DNA of 64,000 nucleotides, from assembly GCF_007859915.1 (NCBI RefSeq), contig NZ_SJPM01000006.1, forward strand, positions 310,001-374,000, in the 5' to 3' direction. This document shows positions 47,106 through 55,947 of the stretch, piece by piece (positions within the stretch are counted from its first letter, which is position 1; every line of letters begins with the position of its first letter). The position numbers and the translations under genes are program-made. The notes under the pieces are model-generated. The model did not search any database. It saw only the letters and a list, made by a program, of their open reading frames with translations, and was not told the origin of the DNA. Source of the stretch: Neorhodopirellula pilleata. GTDB lineage: Bacteria; Planctomycetota; Planctomycetia; Pirellulales; Pirellulaceae.

Positions 47106-47381
47106 ATGACTTGGGACGACATTGATTTTGACGACGATTTCGAAGAGACCGATTCGCCCGATGATGACGAAAGCCCGTCCCATTCGGACGTCGATCCGGA
47201 AGCAAGCTACTTATGCGACCACTGCGGCGAAGAAATCGTCATCCCGATCGATTTGGCCGCCGGACAAGAGCAAACTTACGTGGAAGATTGCCCGGTATGT
47301 TGTTGTCCGAGCGTTATTCATGTCTGGGTCGATGAAGACCGCATCGACGTACGAGCCGAACCCGAACAGGACCATTACTGA
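47106..47381 (+). CDS. CPXCG-motif small zinc-ribbon protein
   Basis: 91 aa. Acidic N-terminal tail (about 1-32), then the CPXCG family pattern: YLCDHCGEEIVIPIDLAAG, QTYVEDCPVCCCPSVIHV. Two Cys pairs (CDHC and CPVCC) should hold a zinc ion. Function unknown across the family. It starts 85 bp from the divergent ligase gene and is followed after two bases by comB, so both share a transcript. Confidence 0.88.
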   Translation: MTWDDIDFDDDFEETDSPDDDESPSHSDVDPEASYLCDHCGEEIVIPIDLAAGQEQTYVEDCPVCCCPSVIHVWVDEDRIDVRAEPEQDHY

Positions 47382-47383
47382 AG

Positions 47384-48169
47384 ATGAATGTTGAAGTCTG
47401 GTTGTCACCGGCCGCCGTGTCCCCCGCCGAACGTGATCACGCCCACGTCGCCGTCGTTATCGATGTGTTGAGAGCGACGACCGTGGCAACGACCGCGTTA
47501 TCGGCCGGCGCGAAATCGATCCAAACCTGCCGAACGGTCGAGGAGGCATTGCAAATCAAACAAGCCGCACAGGGGCAACCCCCGTTGCTATGCGGCGAAC
47601 GGGAATGCCGACCGATCGATGGCTTCGATTTCGGGAATTCGCCGAGCGAGTATTCACCCGCCGGAGTGGGCGACCGCGATCTGGTCATGACAACGACCAA
47701 CGGCACCCGAGCGATCGACGAGGCGTCCGATTGCGACGTGATGATGTTGGCCTGTTTTGCCAACGTCAGCGCCGTCGCCCAACGCATCATCGCAGACATG
47801 CCCGACGACGGTTTGTTGCGATTGGTGTGCGCTGGAACCAACGGAGCGGTGACCGCCGAAGACGTCTTGATGGCGGGCGCGCTGTTGGCAGTATGTCACA
47901 AGAAACTCAGCGACACGACGCGGTTCTATGACGGGCCGCTGAACCTCATCAACGACTCCGGCGGGATCGCGTTGGCCGCGTGGCAACACTGCATCTCGCA
48001 CGACAAAGTCGTCGACGCCGAAAGCTTGGCAGTGCGGTTGTCATTAACCCAAGGCGGCAAGAACTTGATCGCCGCCGGCTATGAAGGCGATCTGGTGGAC
48101 TGCGGAAGCATCGACGTCTTCGACACTGTCCCCACGCGACGCGACGGCAATCGATTCGTCGCGGGGTGA
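47384..48169 (+). CDS. comB: 2-phosphosulfolactate phosphatase
   Basis: 261 aa. ComB family: VAVVIDVLRATTVATTALSAGAKSI near the N-terminus, LLCGERECRPIDGFDFGNSP (key acidic and Arg residues), TTTNGTRAID, and LVCAGTNGAVTAEDVLMAGA. The reference reaction is removal of phosphate from 2-phosphosulfolactate in coenzyme M synthesis; in bacteria without CoM the role is less sure and may lie in sulfolactate metabolism. Two bases from the CPXCG gene, ATG 47384 with no clear alternative. Confidence 0.88.
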   Translation: MNVEVWLSPAAVSPAERDHAHVAVVIDVLRATTVATTALSAGAKSIQTCRTVEEALQIKQAAQGQPPLLCGERECRPIDGFDFGNSPSEYSPAGVGDRDLVMTTTNGTRAIDEASDCDVMMLACFANVSAVAQRIIADMPDDGLLRLVCAGTNGAVTAEDVLMAGALLAVCHKKLSDTTRFYDGPLNLINDSGGIALAAWQHCISHDKVVDAESLAVRLSLTQGGKNLIAAGYEGDLVDCGSIDVFDTVPTRRDGNRFVAG

Positions 48170-48247
48170 TGAACTGCTTCGACAAAAATCATCTATCCAA
48201 GCATTTAGCATCGCGTGAACAGCACGTAGTCAATGAAGCCTGTCCTC

Positions 48248-48418
48248 ATTAGCCGAAGGGCGTTAGCCCCGGTTGCCAATCGGTTCACCGGGGCTAACGG
48301 TTTATTGATTGAATCTTATTGGCATTGTGAAGCGTCATGGGCTGTTGATTTAATTAGCCATACCGCTTTAGCGGCGGTTCCCCCGACCGCCAACCGGGGC
48401 TAACGCCCGTCGGCTGAT
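48248..48418. repeat. palindromic repeat copies on the downstream side of the RAYT gene
   Basis: Two copies of the same element: ATTAGCCGAAGGGCGTTAGC (48248-48267, with CCCGGTT to 48274) with a partial right arm ACCGGGGCTAACG (about 48287-48299), and the reverse-oriented right arm AACCGGGGCTAACGCCC (48392-48418). A TTGATTTAATT block at 48346 joins them. Confidence 0.85.
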
Positions 48419-48422
48419 CAGC

Positions 48423-48911
48423 TTAAGGTGCGTCGCGTCCTTTTCGATCTTGAATTTCGCCAGCGTATAGAATAACTGCTTCTAGGTCTTCCTCGTTATT
48501 GACGCACTTCCAGTCACCTCCGACCGACCAAATGGGACGATCAATGAAAATAGGCCAACCTTCTCGAAGTACTCGAGTGCAGTTCGCTTTAATCTGATTT
48601 CTCGCCTTCGCACCATTGTAACCTGACGCAGTGACCACAACATGAACGTGGTTGCTTCGCGGGTTGACCTTCCACAGTTTCCAACCGCGAAATTCGCAGA
48701 ACCGATGAATCTCAACGTCGACTGCAGCACGCTGGTTTTCGTCAAGCAACAAAACATCGTGGTTGAGTCGATCGCGATGCCACTGCTCCAAAAATGGTTG
48801 TGGAGTTCGAACGCCTTCGTTACGCGATCGCCACCAACGGGCGTCTCCCTGCAGGAACGTACCGTACACGGTGAAGGTGATGAAGTACGCGAGTGGCTCG
48901 TCAAGGTTCAT
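48423..48911 (-). CDS. REP-associated tyrosine transposase (RAYT), Y1 HUH type
   Basis: 162 aa. The N-terminus YFITFTVYGTFLQGDARW fits the IS200/RAYT start. The HUH motif is NHVHVVV at His 88 and His 90. The candidate nucleophile is Tyr 149 (AVILYAGEIQD), with a helix before it (RNQIKANCTRVL). Single-gene Y1 transposases of this size that lie between short palindromes are RAYTs; here the gene is bracketed by copies of one palindrome (48248-48418 and 48974-49038). No TnpB partner. It lacks the usual long C-terminus of some family members but the core is whole, so it may be active. Confidence 0.85.
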   Translation of the reverse strand: MNLDEPLAYFITFTVYGTFLQGDARWWRSRNEGVRTPQPFLEQWHRDRLNHDVLLLDENQRAAVDVEIHRFCEFRGWKLWKVNPRSNHVHVVVTASGYNGAKARNQIKANCTRVLREGWPIFIDRPIWSVGGDWKCVNNEEDLEAVILYAGEIQDRKGRDAP

Positions 48912-48973
48912 ATTTCAAAATCCGGCTGATCCTGATCAGAGCCGAATGGCGTTCGTAGCGAATTCTTTTCTCC

Positions 48974-49038
48974 ATTAGCCGAAGGGCGTTAGCCCCGGTT
49001 GCCGTGCTGGAAACCGGGGCTAACGCCCGTCGGCTAAT
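48974..49038. repeat. palindromic repeat copy upstream of the RAYT gene
   Basis: Arms ATTAGCCGAAGGGCGTTAGC (48974-48993, continuing CCCGGTT to 49000) and AACCGGGGCTAACGCCC... (49012-49038) are nearly exact complements (about 26 of 27 pairs) around an 11-base loop. It is the most complete copy in the window. The RAYT gene lies between this copy and those at 48248-48418. Confidence 0.9.
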
Positions 49039-49095
49039 CAGTATGGTCGTGTCCGTGGTGGGGAATTCAAAGTTGCTATTTTTAGTTCTCGGTGC

Positions 49096-49794
49096 CTACT
49101 TTGCGGTGATCCAGTACGACCACTGGATCGTTCGCTGATCGGCGACGGACTTCGGACGCAGGCGATGGAGTGACGCTTCCCCGTCTCGGATGTTCTCAAG
49201 CACGGCCGTTTCGTCACACTCCAGCCGCCAAGACTTTCGAGGTGCGTCTGGCGTTTTTCGTGTGGCGGCTTTGTAGGTCGTGCCCAACCAGAATCCTTCG
49301 ATCGCGGCGATCGCGGCTTCGTCGAGTTCTTTGGACAAACGAACCGCCCAATCGAATCGAACCGCCGGTTTGCCCGCCGGGTCGGGATGGTTTTGTACGC
49401 TGACACTGAAATGACTCGTCCCGCAACATCCCACACCGAGCACCGTGGGTTTGCCGTCGATCGTTTCGGTCGACAATTGTTGGATCGCCGGTGAAGCGGG
49501 CCAGTCTTCGTCGTTGGAGCCGTTGACGCTGCGCAGCAACGATTCATTTTTGACGCCGCCGGCGGTCGCGATCACATGATCATATCGATCGTTTCGCCAA
49601 TGAAACGAGATCAACCAACGACCGTCATCGGACGCCAATCGATGCGAAGGAGGAACGGCCGCGGCGGTCGGCGATGTCGATTCGGTGGGCGATGTTGATT
49701 CGGTCGGTGATGTCGATTCGGTCACCCGAGCGGTATCGGTTGGGGAAGGATCGAGAGTGGTCACAGGAGTTGGCTTGATTTCGGAAGAGGTCAT
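49096..49794 (-). CDS. protein of unknown function with TESTSP tandem repeat
   Basis: 232 aa from the ATG at 49794, which overlaps the stop of hisH by four bases (ATGA). A longer frame to 50091 runs through hisH and is not credible. Residues about 27-42 hold three tandem TESTSP units encoded by an 18-bp repeat, likely a disordered linker. The rest has a globular look (RWLISFHWRNDRYDHVIATA, LGVGCCGTSHFSVS, RFDWAVRLSKELDEAA, SYWITAK), rich in Trp and beta strands. Not recognised. No signal peptide; coupled to hisH but no histidine-pathway logic is visible. Confidence 0.7.
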   Translation of the reverse strand: MTSSEIKPTPVTTLDPSPTDTARVTESTSPTESTSPTESTSPTAAAVPPSHRLASDDGRWLISFHWRNDRYDHVIATAGGVKNESLLRSVNGSNDEDWPASPAIQQLSTETIDGKPTVLGVGCCGTSHFSVSVQNHPDPAGKPAVRFDWAVRLSKELDEAAIAAIEGFWLGTTYKAATRKTPDAPRKSWRLECDETAVLENIRDGEASLHRLRPKSVADQRTIQWSYWITAK

Positions 49795-50450
49795 GAATTC
49801 GCCGGAGCGGTGGAAGTCGCAGGATTGAGTGTGGTTCCCGTCATTAGCGTACCGGTGGCGAATCGTTCCACGAGCGACAATCCGGCCTGTTGGCTTTTCT
49901 CGGGGTGGAACTGGGTCGCGATCAGATTGCCACGACGGATCGCCGCGCAAAAACGGCCACCATAATCGCACGTCAACGCCACCACGCTCGGGTCGGTCGG
50001 ACGGACATAAAAAGAATGGACGAAGTAATAGTACGTCCCCGGATCGATTCCCAGGTCTTCGCCCGCCGGTCCCGGTTCGACGGTGTTCCATCCCATGTGA
50101 GGGATCTTGAATTCGCCGGGCAGCTCGAATCGAACCACGTCACCGGCGATCACGCCGAGACCTTCGTGGGTGCCGTGCTCGAAACCCTGTTCGAATAGCA
50201 TTTGCAGGCCCAAGCAAATGCCTAAGAACGGGCGATCGGCCGCGAGGTAGTCTCGGATCGGTGATTCCAAATCGCGGTGGCGGATTTCGGCGATCGCGTC
50301 TCCGAACGCGCCGACGCCGGGAAGGATGAGTTTTTCAGCCGCCGCAATCTTTTGCGGATCGCTCGTGATCTCGGCTTCCACACCTGCTTTTTCCACCGCC
50401 TTTTGGACGCTGCGGAGGTTTCCCATTTGGTAGTCGATGATGGTGATCAT
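49791..50450 (-). CDS. hisH: imidazole glycerol phosphate synthase, glutaminase subunit
   Basis: 219 aa. Class I glutamine amidotransferase: oxyanion strand LPGVGAFGDAI, nucleophile Cys 79 in LGICLGLQMLF, His 182 and Glu 184 in QFHPEKSQ. It supplies ammonia from glutamine to HisF in histidine biosynthesis (reaction giving IGP and AICAR). Neither hisF nor hisA is next to it. Its start overlaps the stop of recQ by four bases and its stop overlaps the unknown 232-aa gene, so it is read from the recQ transcript. Confidence 0.95.
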   Translation of the reverse strand: MITIIDYQMGNLRSVQKAVEKAGVEAEITSDPQKIAAAEKLILPGVGAFGDAIAEIRHRDLESPIRDYLAADRPFLGICLGLQMLFEQGFEHGTHEGLGVIAGDVVRFELPGEFKIPHMGWNTVEPGPAGEDLGIDPGTYYYFVHSFYVRPTDPSVVALTCDYGGRFCAAIRRGNLIATQFHPEKSQQAGLSLVERFATGTLMTGTTLNPATSTAPANS

Positions 50451-52477
50451 GATTTCGTTTTCGTCAGTGGCTCGGAGGTTCCCGTGATCGCCGATAGAAC
50501 GAGATCGAACGGAACTTGGTCACAGACTCCATATCCAGGATGCTTGGAAAGTCGATGCCGACGAAACGACGTTGTCGAAACGCCGCACAAAAATTTTGCC
50601 TGGTCGATCGGGTCTGAGAACGTGTCAGGATAAGCATCGCGGACCGAATCGAGCACCCCTAATGCGGACCGTCCCAACGAATCGGGACGCTTCCAACGGG
50701 TCTCATACGGGGGGCCGGTCGGCGAGTCGCTCTCCAAACACGCCGTGCAGCGACCACAGGGCCGCGTCCGCCGGTGCCCGAAATGCCGGGCCAAACCGAT
50801 CGCCAAACACTCGCGACACTCGAAATAACTCATCAGTTGATCGAGCCGCCCGAGGTTGTCTTGATAGTGGTCGTGCGTTCGACGGTACAGTTTTTGGACG
50901 ATCGCTTTTTTGCGAGTGATACGCTGCACCCATTCGTATCCGTGCATCGTGTCACTCGTTTGAACATTCCATAAACCCGCGATGGCGGTCCGTTCGATCG
51001 CGGCGATGAGATCCTGTCTCGCGATTTGATGTTTCTGCGACGCGACGATCAGATTGACGCGAAAGCCCTTCTTACCTTTGGCCAACGACGACAATATCGC
51101 CTCGACAGCCTCGCGATCGGCTGGATCGGATCTCGCGACGATGACATCACGGTCCAACTTGGGTGTGATCCGATAGGTGTCGTATCGCGTCGGTAAGCAA
51201 CGCAGATGCCCCAGCGATTGCAAGTGGATCATCACGTTGGCGATCGCTTCAGAGGACAGGTTGATTTCCCAACCGAGCTTTCCGAGCGAGAGATAAAAGC
51301 GATCCGGTTGGCCGACGAGACGTTCGACGAGGTTTTGCAGCGCGGTCATGCTTGGCAAATCACCGGCCGACAAATTGGCCAGCGTGACTTGGTCTTCGAG
51401 AACCAAGAGCGTTTCACATTGACAGGCTCGACCGTCGCGACCACCTCTGCCGATCTCTTGGCTGTAAGCTTCGATCGACTGCGACGGGTTGTAATGAATC
51501 ACACGCCGGATGTCTGGTTTATCAACGCCCATCCCGAACGCGATCGTTCCGATGAGCACCGCATCGGTGGACTCCAAGAAACGCCGCTGGATGCTTTCCC
51601 GTTCCTCGGCGGGTACGCCGGCGTGATAGACCATCGCGTCGATGCCTTGATCGATTAACCACTGCCCGAGTTCTTCGGCGGTGTTACGACGCGTGACGTA
51701 GATCAACGTCGCACCACGAATCCGACCGCCGCGACGACCGCTCGATGAACGTTTCAAACCGAGTCGATGAAGCAATACTTCATCCCGCTGATCGGAAGCG
51801 ACTGGCGTGCACTTAAGATGCAGGTTCGCCCGGTGGGTCGACAATCGCACGGTGTTTCCGGACTCGATCGCAAAACTCTTGCGGATGTCTTTCATGACTG
51901 CGGGTGGCGCCGTGGCGGTTAACGCGAGGACTTGGCAGACGTCGAGCTGTTTCGCCAGTTCGGGCAGTCGTAAGTAGTCGGGGCGAAAGCTGTGTCCCCA
52001 TTGGCTCATGCAGTGAGCCTCGTCGATGGCGAGTAATGACACGGGGGTCGGACCAAGCTGCGCCGTGAATCGTTCGTTGAAGAACCGTTCGGGCGCGACA
52101 TAAAGCAGCCGGGAGCGCCGATCACGGATCGATTGCCAAGCTTCCGCGAACGCCTCGGCGGAGATCGATTGGTCGATGCGAACGGCGGCAATGCCTCGAC
52201 GCGTCAACGCATCGCACTGGTCCTTCATCAACGAGATCAACGGCGAAACCACGATCGTCAACCCCGGCAAGATTTGGCTGGGAAGTTGATAGCACAAACT
52301 CTTTCCGTGGCCGGTCGGCAACACCGCGAGCACGTTGTCACCACGAAGCACGCGATCGATCACCTTTCGTTGGGCCGGTAGTAATCGATCGTGGCCGAAG
52401 CGATCTCGAAGCAGCGATTCCGCTTCGGCCCAGCGGACGGCCAAGAGCGTTTCGTCGATCGGACCAGCGGGGGGCAT
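50447..52477 (-). CDS. recQ: RecQ-type ATP-dependent DNA helicase
   Basis: 676 aa from ATG 52477 (MPPAGPIDETLL); a TTG at 52501 would add eight residues. SF2 motifs: Walker A LPTGHGKS (about 53-60), DEAH (about 152-155, IDEAHCMSQWGHSFRPDY), motif V/VI GTIAFGMGVDKPDIR and EIGRGGRDGR. A Zn-binding region follows (CRECLAIGLARHF, then CGRCTAC). The C-terminus is winged-helix like. Unwinds DNA in repair and recombination. The first gene of a three-gene overlapping unit with hisH; coupling with a biosynthetic gene is unusual. Confidence 0.9.
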   Translation of the reverse strand: MPPAGPIDETLLAVRWAEAESLLRDRFGHDRLLPAQRKVIDRVLRGDNVLAVLPTGHGKSLCYQLPSQILPGLTIVVSPLISLMKDQCDALTRRGIAAVRIDQSISAEAFAEAWQSIRDRRSRLLYVAPERFFNERFTAQLGPTPVSLLAIDEAHCMSQWGHSFRPDYLRLPELAKQLDVCQVLALTATAPPAVMKDIRKSFAIESGNTVRLSTHRANLHLKCTPVASDQRDEVLLHRLGLKRSSSGRRGGRIRGATLIYVTRRNTAEELGQWLIDQGIDAMVYHAGVPAEERESIQRRFLESTDAVLIGTIAFGMGVDKPDIRRVIHYNPSQSIEAYSQEIGRGGRDGRACQCETLLVLEDQVTLANLSAGDLPSMTALQNLVERLVGQPDRFYLSLGKLGWEINLSSEAIANVMIHLQSLGHLRCLPTRYDTYRITPKLDRDVIVARSDPADREAVEAILSSLAKGKKGFRVNLIVASQKHQIARQDLIAAIERTAIAGLWNVQTSDTMHGYEWVQRITRKKAIVQKLYRRTHDHYQDNLGRLDQLMSYFECRECLAIGLARHFGHRRTRPCGRCTACLESDSPTGPPYETRWKRPDSLGRSALGVLDSVRDAYPDTFSDPIDQAKFLCGVSTTSFRRHRLSKHPGYGVCDQVPFDLVLSAITGTSEPLTKTKS

Positions 52478-52656
52478 CAGGCACTCATTTCGACGCGACA
52501 AACGGGTCGATGGGGAGACGGGGATCGGTCGTCGGAAACGCGGGCTACCCGAACGTTCACCGGGGCGACAACGAATTGACTTGCCGTTATGCTATCACAT
52601 GAGTCGTCAACGGGCTCGGTCCTATCTCATCACGCATTCATTTAACAAACTCCCCC

Positions 52657-53454
52657 GTGGACGATTCGGAACTCGACGAAGAACAGACACCCGATGATCT
52701 GTTTCGTACCGCTGTGGTCGTCGAAGCCGGATTGGGATTGATGGCGTTGTTGCTTGGGTATTACCTGGGCCCAAGTGCCCGTGACCTCGTCCCGATGACG
52801 GAGCATTTGCCGGCGATCATCGGCGGCATCGGCTTGGGGATCGTTGCGACGATCCCATTGCTGTTATTGATGAGTCTGTTACGACGGATCAAGCACCCGG
52901 CGATCGAAAAGCTTGATGAGTTGAGCGACCATCCGATGATCGGTTTGATGTTGAAGATGGGGCCGTGGGAATTGCTGGCGATTAGTCTTTGTGCAGGCGT
53001 CGGCGAAGAGTTATTGTTTCGCGGTTGGATGATGCCGTTTCTGGCCGACGTCTTCAACGGCTACTACTTTGACGAAGTACCTCGTTTGTCTCTATTGGCC
53101 ACCGACCCGACGGTGGAGCGTCCATGGTGGGGTTGGGGCGGATTGATGTCCGAGGTCGCGTCGGGAAGCCAAGACCGGGTGACAACATTCGATCAATGGG
53201 CGTCGTGGTGGTCGATACGCGTCGGATGGCCGATCACGATCGCGTGGATCATGTCATCGGTGTTGTTCGGGTTTGTCCATCCGATCACCAAACTGTACAT
53301 CTTGATCACCGGTTTGATGGGGCTGTATTTCGGTGCGTTGTTGATCCTGACGGGGAACCTATTGATCCCGATCATCGCGCACTCACTTTACGACGCCGTT
53401 CAACTTTGGTCCGCCGCCGCTGAAGACCGCAAAACGCAAATTGTTGGTGAATAA
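52657..53454 (+). CDS. CPBP/Abi family intramembrane metalloprotease
   Basis: 265 aa from GTG 52657. Family motifs: VGEELLFRG with Glu 117/118 and Arg 122, VLFGFVHP with His near 208, and IIAHSLYDAVQLW. About six to seven helices. Such proteins are membrane peptidases of the CAAX-prenyl-protease-like group, some being immunity proteins, others of unknown role. It stands alone, divergent from recQ by 179 bp. A repeat cluster follows at 53461. Confidence 0.87.
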   Translation: MDDSELDEEQTPDDLFRTAVVVEAGLGLMALLLGYYLGPSARDLVPMTEHLPAIIGGIGLGIVATIPLLLLMSLLRRIKHPAIEKLDELSDHPMIGLMLKMGPWELLAISLCAGVGEELLFRGWMMPFLADVFNGYYFDEVPRLSLLATDPTVERPWWGWGGLMSEVASGSQDRVTTFDQWASWWSIRVGWPITIAWIMSSVLFGFVHPITKLYILITGLMGLYFGALLILTGNLLIPIIAHSLYDAVQLWSAAAEDRKTQIVGE

Positions 53455-53460
53455 ATAGGT

Positions 53461-53570
53461 GGTCCAATCTGCATCCCAGGCCTCCCGCCTGGCAGGTCAG
53501 TGCGGAGCTTGGCGTCGGGAGGCAGGAGCCTCCAAGGCAGTGCGTTCCCAGGCGGGAGCCTGGGAACGAG
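53461..53570. repeat. palindromic repeat cluster
   Basis: Contains CCAGGC-CTCCC-GCCTGG-type and GGAGGCAGGAGCCTCC palindromes and the tight hairpin arms CGTTCCCAGGC (53543-53553) and GCCTGGGAACG (53558-53568). The same CGTTCCCAGG.. unit recurs at 55535-55553 and 55801-55818, so this is a dispersed family. It lies between the convergent ends of the CPBP and amidohydrolase genes. Confidence 0.8.
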
Positions 53571-53603
53571 GACAATGAAGCCGTCGGCGGGTGGCCGCGA
53601 TGC

Positions 53604-54863
53604 TTAGTTGCGAACGGGTACCACGACGAACGGGTTTGATGAGGCTAAGTCGTTTGGCAACTCGGACACCTGATTTGCCGAGGTCGGGATGCCGATCAAA
53701 CGAGCACGACGACCGGGCTGTATATTTCCCCAGACGTTTTCACGTCTCAATGCGATCGCACCGCCAAGGGTTGCGATTCGGAAAATGAGATGCGGATCTA
53801 AATCTTGGCGATGGTTCAATAAGAACTGCACTTCGCCCCAAAGACTCAGGTCCGGATTGCTCGCCCGTGAATCGGTTCCCAGCGCCACGTTGACCCCCGC
53901 GTTGATCAGTTCGCCGACTCGATGCGGCCGATGCCGAAAGAAATGATGCGTTCGAGGACAGTAGACGACGCTCAAGTGGCGATGCCGACACAGTTCATCG
54001 AGTTCATCGTCATGAAGATCGTTGGCATGAACGAGCAACGCCGTCGGGGCCTGGGCCAGCGTTCGGATCAGGTCGATCACCGGCGTCGGTGTCGACCAAG
54101 GGAACGTCTCGTCGATCGGCAATCCGATCGCACGCAAACTATCGGCAAAAGGGCCAGTACCGTGCATCAAGAGTTCACGCTCGGCCACCGATTCGGCCAC
54201 GTGCATGGCAAGAATCGAATCGGTTCGGCGAGCCAATTCAACGCACCGCCGGATCAATTCCGGTGGTGTCGAATACGGAGCATGAGGGCTGATCCCGGCG
54301 TGCTCGCCCCAACGTTGGAGATGGGATTGAGCTAACGCGAATTTATCGTCGGCCCGATGGCTGGACAGCCCCAACGTTTCCGCCATCGCGATCACTTCGA
54401 TCGAGTCAGTGTCGCCTTCCGTTTCGCCGCTGATGTCCAAGGCACCAAGCCAAGGCGTCGTCGCGATCTCCCCGACCAAGACCGTTCCCGATCGTTTGCA
54501 TTGGTCGAGTCCCTTCGCGATCGTGTCGGCCGTGGAGATCGTCTGCCCGCGTTGGCGGATGACTTCGCCGATCCAATCGGCCAGTTCCATTCCCGGATTC
54601 CCAATCGGTTTTTCCAGTTCACTGAATTCCAAGTGAGTGTGGGCGTTGACCAGTCCCGGCATGACCGCAACGTCGCCCAAGTCGATCGACTTTCCTTCGA
54701 TGTCATGGCCGAATTCCTGCTGTCGACCGACCTTCACGATTACGTCGCCACGGACCACAATGAAGCCGTTTTCGATCGGCGGCGATGAGATCGGAAGCAC
54801 CCATTTCGCGCGGTAGGTCGTCACGTCGAAGGTTTGCGGCGGATCGGATCGAGAAACAGACAA
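53604..54863 (-). CDS. amidohydrolase family deaminase/hydrolase
   Basis: 419 aa from the TTG at 54863, or 405 from a GTG at 54821; the latter matches the usual family start (VTTYRAKWVLP) and would avoid overlap with the divergent glycosylase ATG. Family motifs: HTHLE (His 75, His 77), SPHAPYS, AMHVAES, LLVHANDLH and GTDSRASN with the metal Asp. This is the ATZ/TRZ-like cytosine-deaminase-type group. In planctomycetes some relatives act in futalosine-type menaquinone synthesis, but the substrate here is not known. Confidence 0.85.
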   Translation of the reverse strand: MSVSRSDPPQTFDVTTYRAKWVLPISSPPIENGFIVVRGDVIVKVGRQQEFGHDIEGKSIDLGDVAVMPGLVNAHTHLEFSELEKPIGNPGMELADWIGEVIRQRGQTISTADTIAKGLDQCKRSGTVLVGEIATTPWLGALDISGETEGDTDSIEVIAMAETLGLSSHRADDKFALAQSHLQRWGEHAGISPHAPYSTPPELIRRCVELARRTDSILAMHVAESVAERELLMHGTGPFADSLRAIGLPIDETFPWSTPTPVIDLIRTLAQAPTALLVHANDLHDDELDELCRHRHLSVVYCPRTHHFFRHRPHRVGELINAGVNVALGTDSRASNPDLSLWGEVQFLLNHRQDLDPHLIFRIATLGGAIALRRENVWGNIQPGRRARLIGIPTSANQVSELPNDLASSNPFVVVPVRN

Positions 54864-55516
54864 TGGAATTCCAGCAACCTGAGCGTCTTGATTGGAAGAA
54901 ACTAACCGAGCGTTTTTTCGAACGTGGTCCCGAGATCGTCGCCCGAGAACTGTTGGGATGTCGCATCGTCCGGCGAATTCGCAATGACCGTCGATCGGTG
55001 TGGGTCGGCGGAATCATCGTCGAAACCGAAGCGTACCTCGGCGAGGACGATCCGGCGAGTCACAGTGCACGCGGCCGAGTCACCACGACCGGCAAACCGA
55101 TGCGGCACGCAAGCATGTTTGGCCCGCCGGGACGATTCTATGTGTACGCGATCCACGCCAAGCATTGTTTGAACTGGGTGACGCAGGGCGAGGGCGTCGG
55201 TTCAGCCGTGTTGATCCGAGCGATGCAACCGGTGTGGTCGATCGACGTCATGAAACGATACCGCAGCGTCCAGGACGAACGTCGGTTAACGTCCGGTCCC
55301 GGAATGATTTGCCAATCGCTGGACATCGATCGCCGTTTCGACGGACTCGACGCTTTGTCATCGCCCGATTGGCGGACGGAGGCACCTTCAGATCCGCCGA
55401 AGTTCGAGATCAAGGCCACGCCGAGGGTTGGGATTACACGTGGTGAGACCCTACCGCTACGTTTCTTCGTCAGCGGAAATCGCTTCGTCAGTGGTCCGTT
55501 GAAACAGCACGATTAG
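54863..55516 (+). CDS. DNA-3-methyladenine glycosylase (AAG/MPG family)
   Basis: 217 aa from ATG 54863 (MEFQQPERLDW); an in-frame ATG at 54785 lies inside the divergent amidohydrolase. Family motifs: LLGCRIV, then VGGIIVETEAYLGEDDPASH with the catalytic Glu, GPPGRFYVYAIHAKHCLNWV with the intercalating Tyr region, and LTSGPGMICQSLDID. It excises alkylated purines in base excision repair. Its start and that of the amidohydrolase touch, so a shared compact promoter region, possibly inside the coding sequence of the neighbour, is needed. Confidence 0.93.
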   Translation: MEFQQPERLDWKKLTERFFERGPEIVARELLGCRIVRRIRNDRRSVWVGGIIVETEAYLGEDDPASHSARGRVTTTGKPMRHASMFGPPGRFYVYAIHAKHCLNWVTQGEGVGSAVLIRAMQPVWSIDVMKRYRSVQDERRLTSGPGMICQSLDIDRRFDGLDALSSPDWRTEAPSDPPKFEIKATPRVGITRGETLPLRFFVSGNRFVSGPLKQHD

Positions 55517-55947
55517 AACATACCACTTTCCACTCGTTCCCAGGCTCCCGCCCCTTTTTATACCTCACATCTTTTTTGACCCCCACGAGCTCGTCTCGTG
55601 GGTGAATAAGGTTCGCAAGCTAGGCACCGACGCCTTCCCGGCCTTCCGAGTTTCACTTGTGCTCGCCGCTTCAAGCGGCGAGCACAAGTGAAACTCGGAA
55701 GGCCGGGAAGACTGCGGGTTGTGTCTAGCTTGACAACCTTGGCTTCCTGCCAGACAAGCTGGCAGGGGAGCCTTACACGAGGACTTTTGGGGTATCAAGA
55801 GGGCGGGAGCCTGGGAACCAGATTCGAAAGCGTTGAAATAATGCCAAAGAAGCGGACCCTTGACGAAACCGATCATCCGACGCGAAACTTCCGCCTCTAT
55901 CATTCCACAATCCTCCCCCTTTTCACTCTCGAGTCGGAATCTCTCCC
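55517..55947. repeat. nested palindrome cluster with a perfect 38-bp inverted repeat
   Basis: The outer arms GTTCCCAGGCTCCCGCCC (55536-55553) and its exact complement (55801-55818) enclose: a CCCACGAG/CTCGTGGG hairpin (55582-55602), a perfect 38-bp inverted repeat with a one-base loop (arms 55634-55671 and 55673-55710, beginning CTTCCCGGCCTTCC), and CCTGCCAG/CTGGCAGG (55746-55766). No gene. It lies upstream of efpL; the gene for efpL starts only at 55948. Confidence 0.9.

Noticed and set aside
50091..50450. 331-codon frame extending the TESTSP protein back through hisH
   Set aside because: The extension is antisense-free but out of frame with hisH, whose catalytic residues are complete; the ATG at 49794 with ATGA overlap is the natural start.
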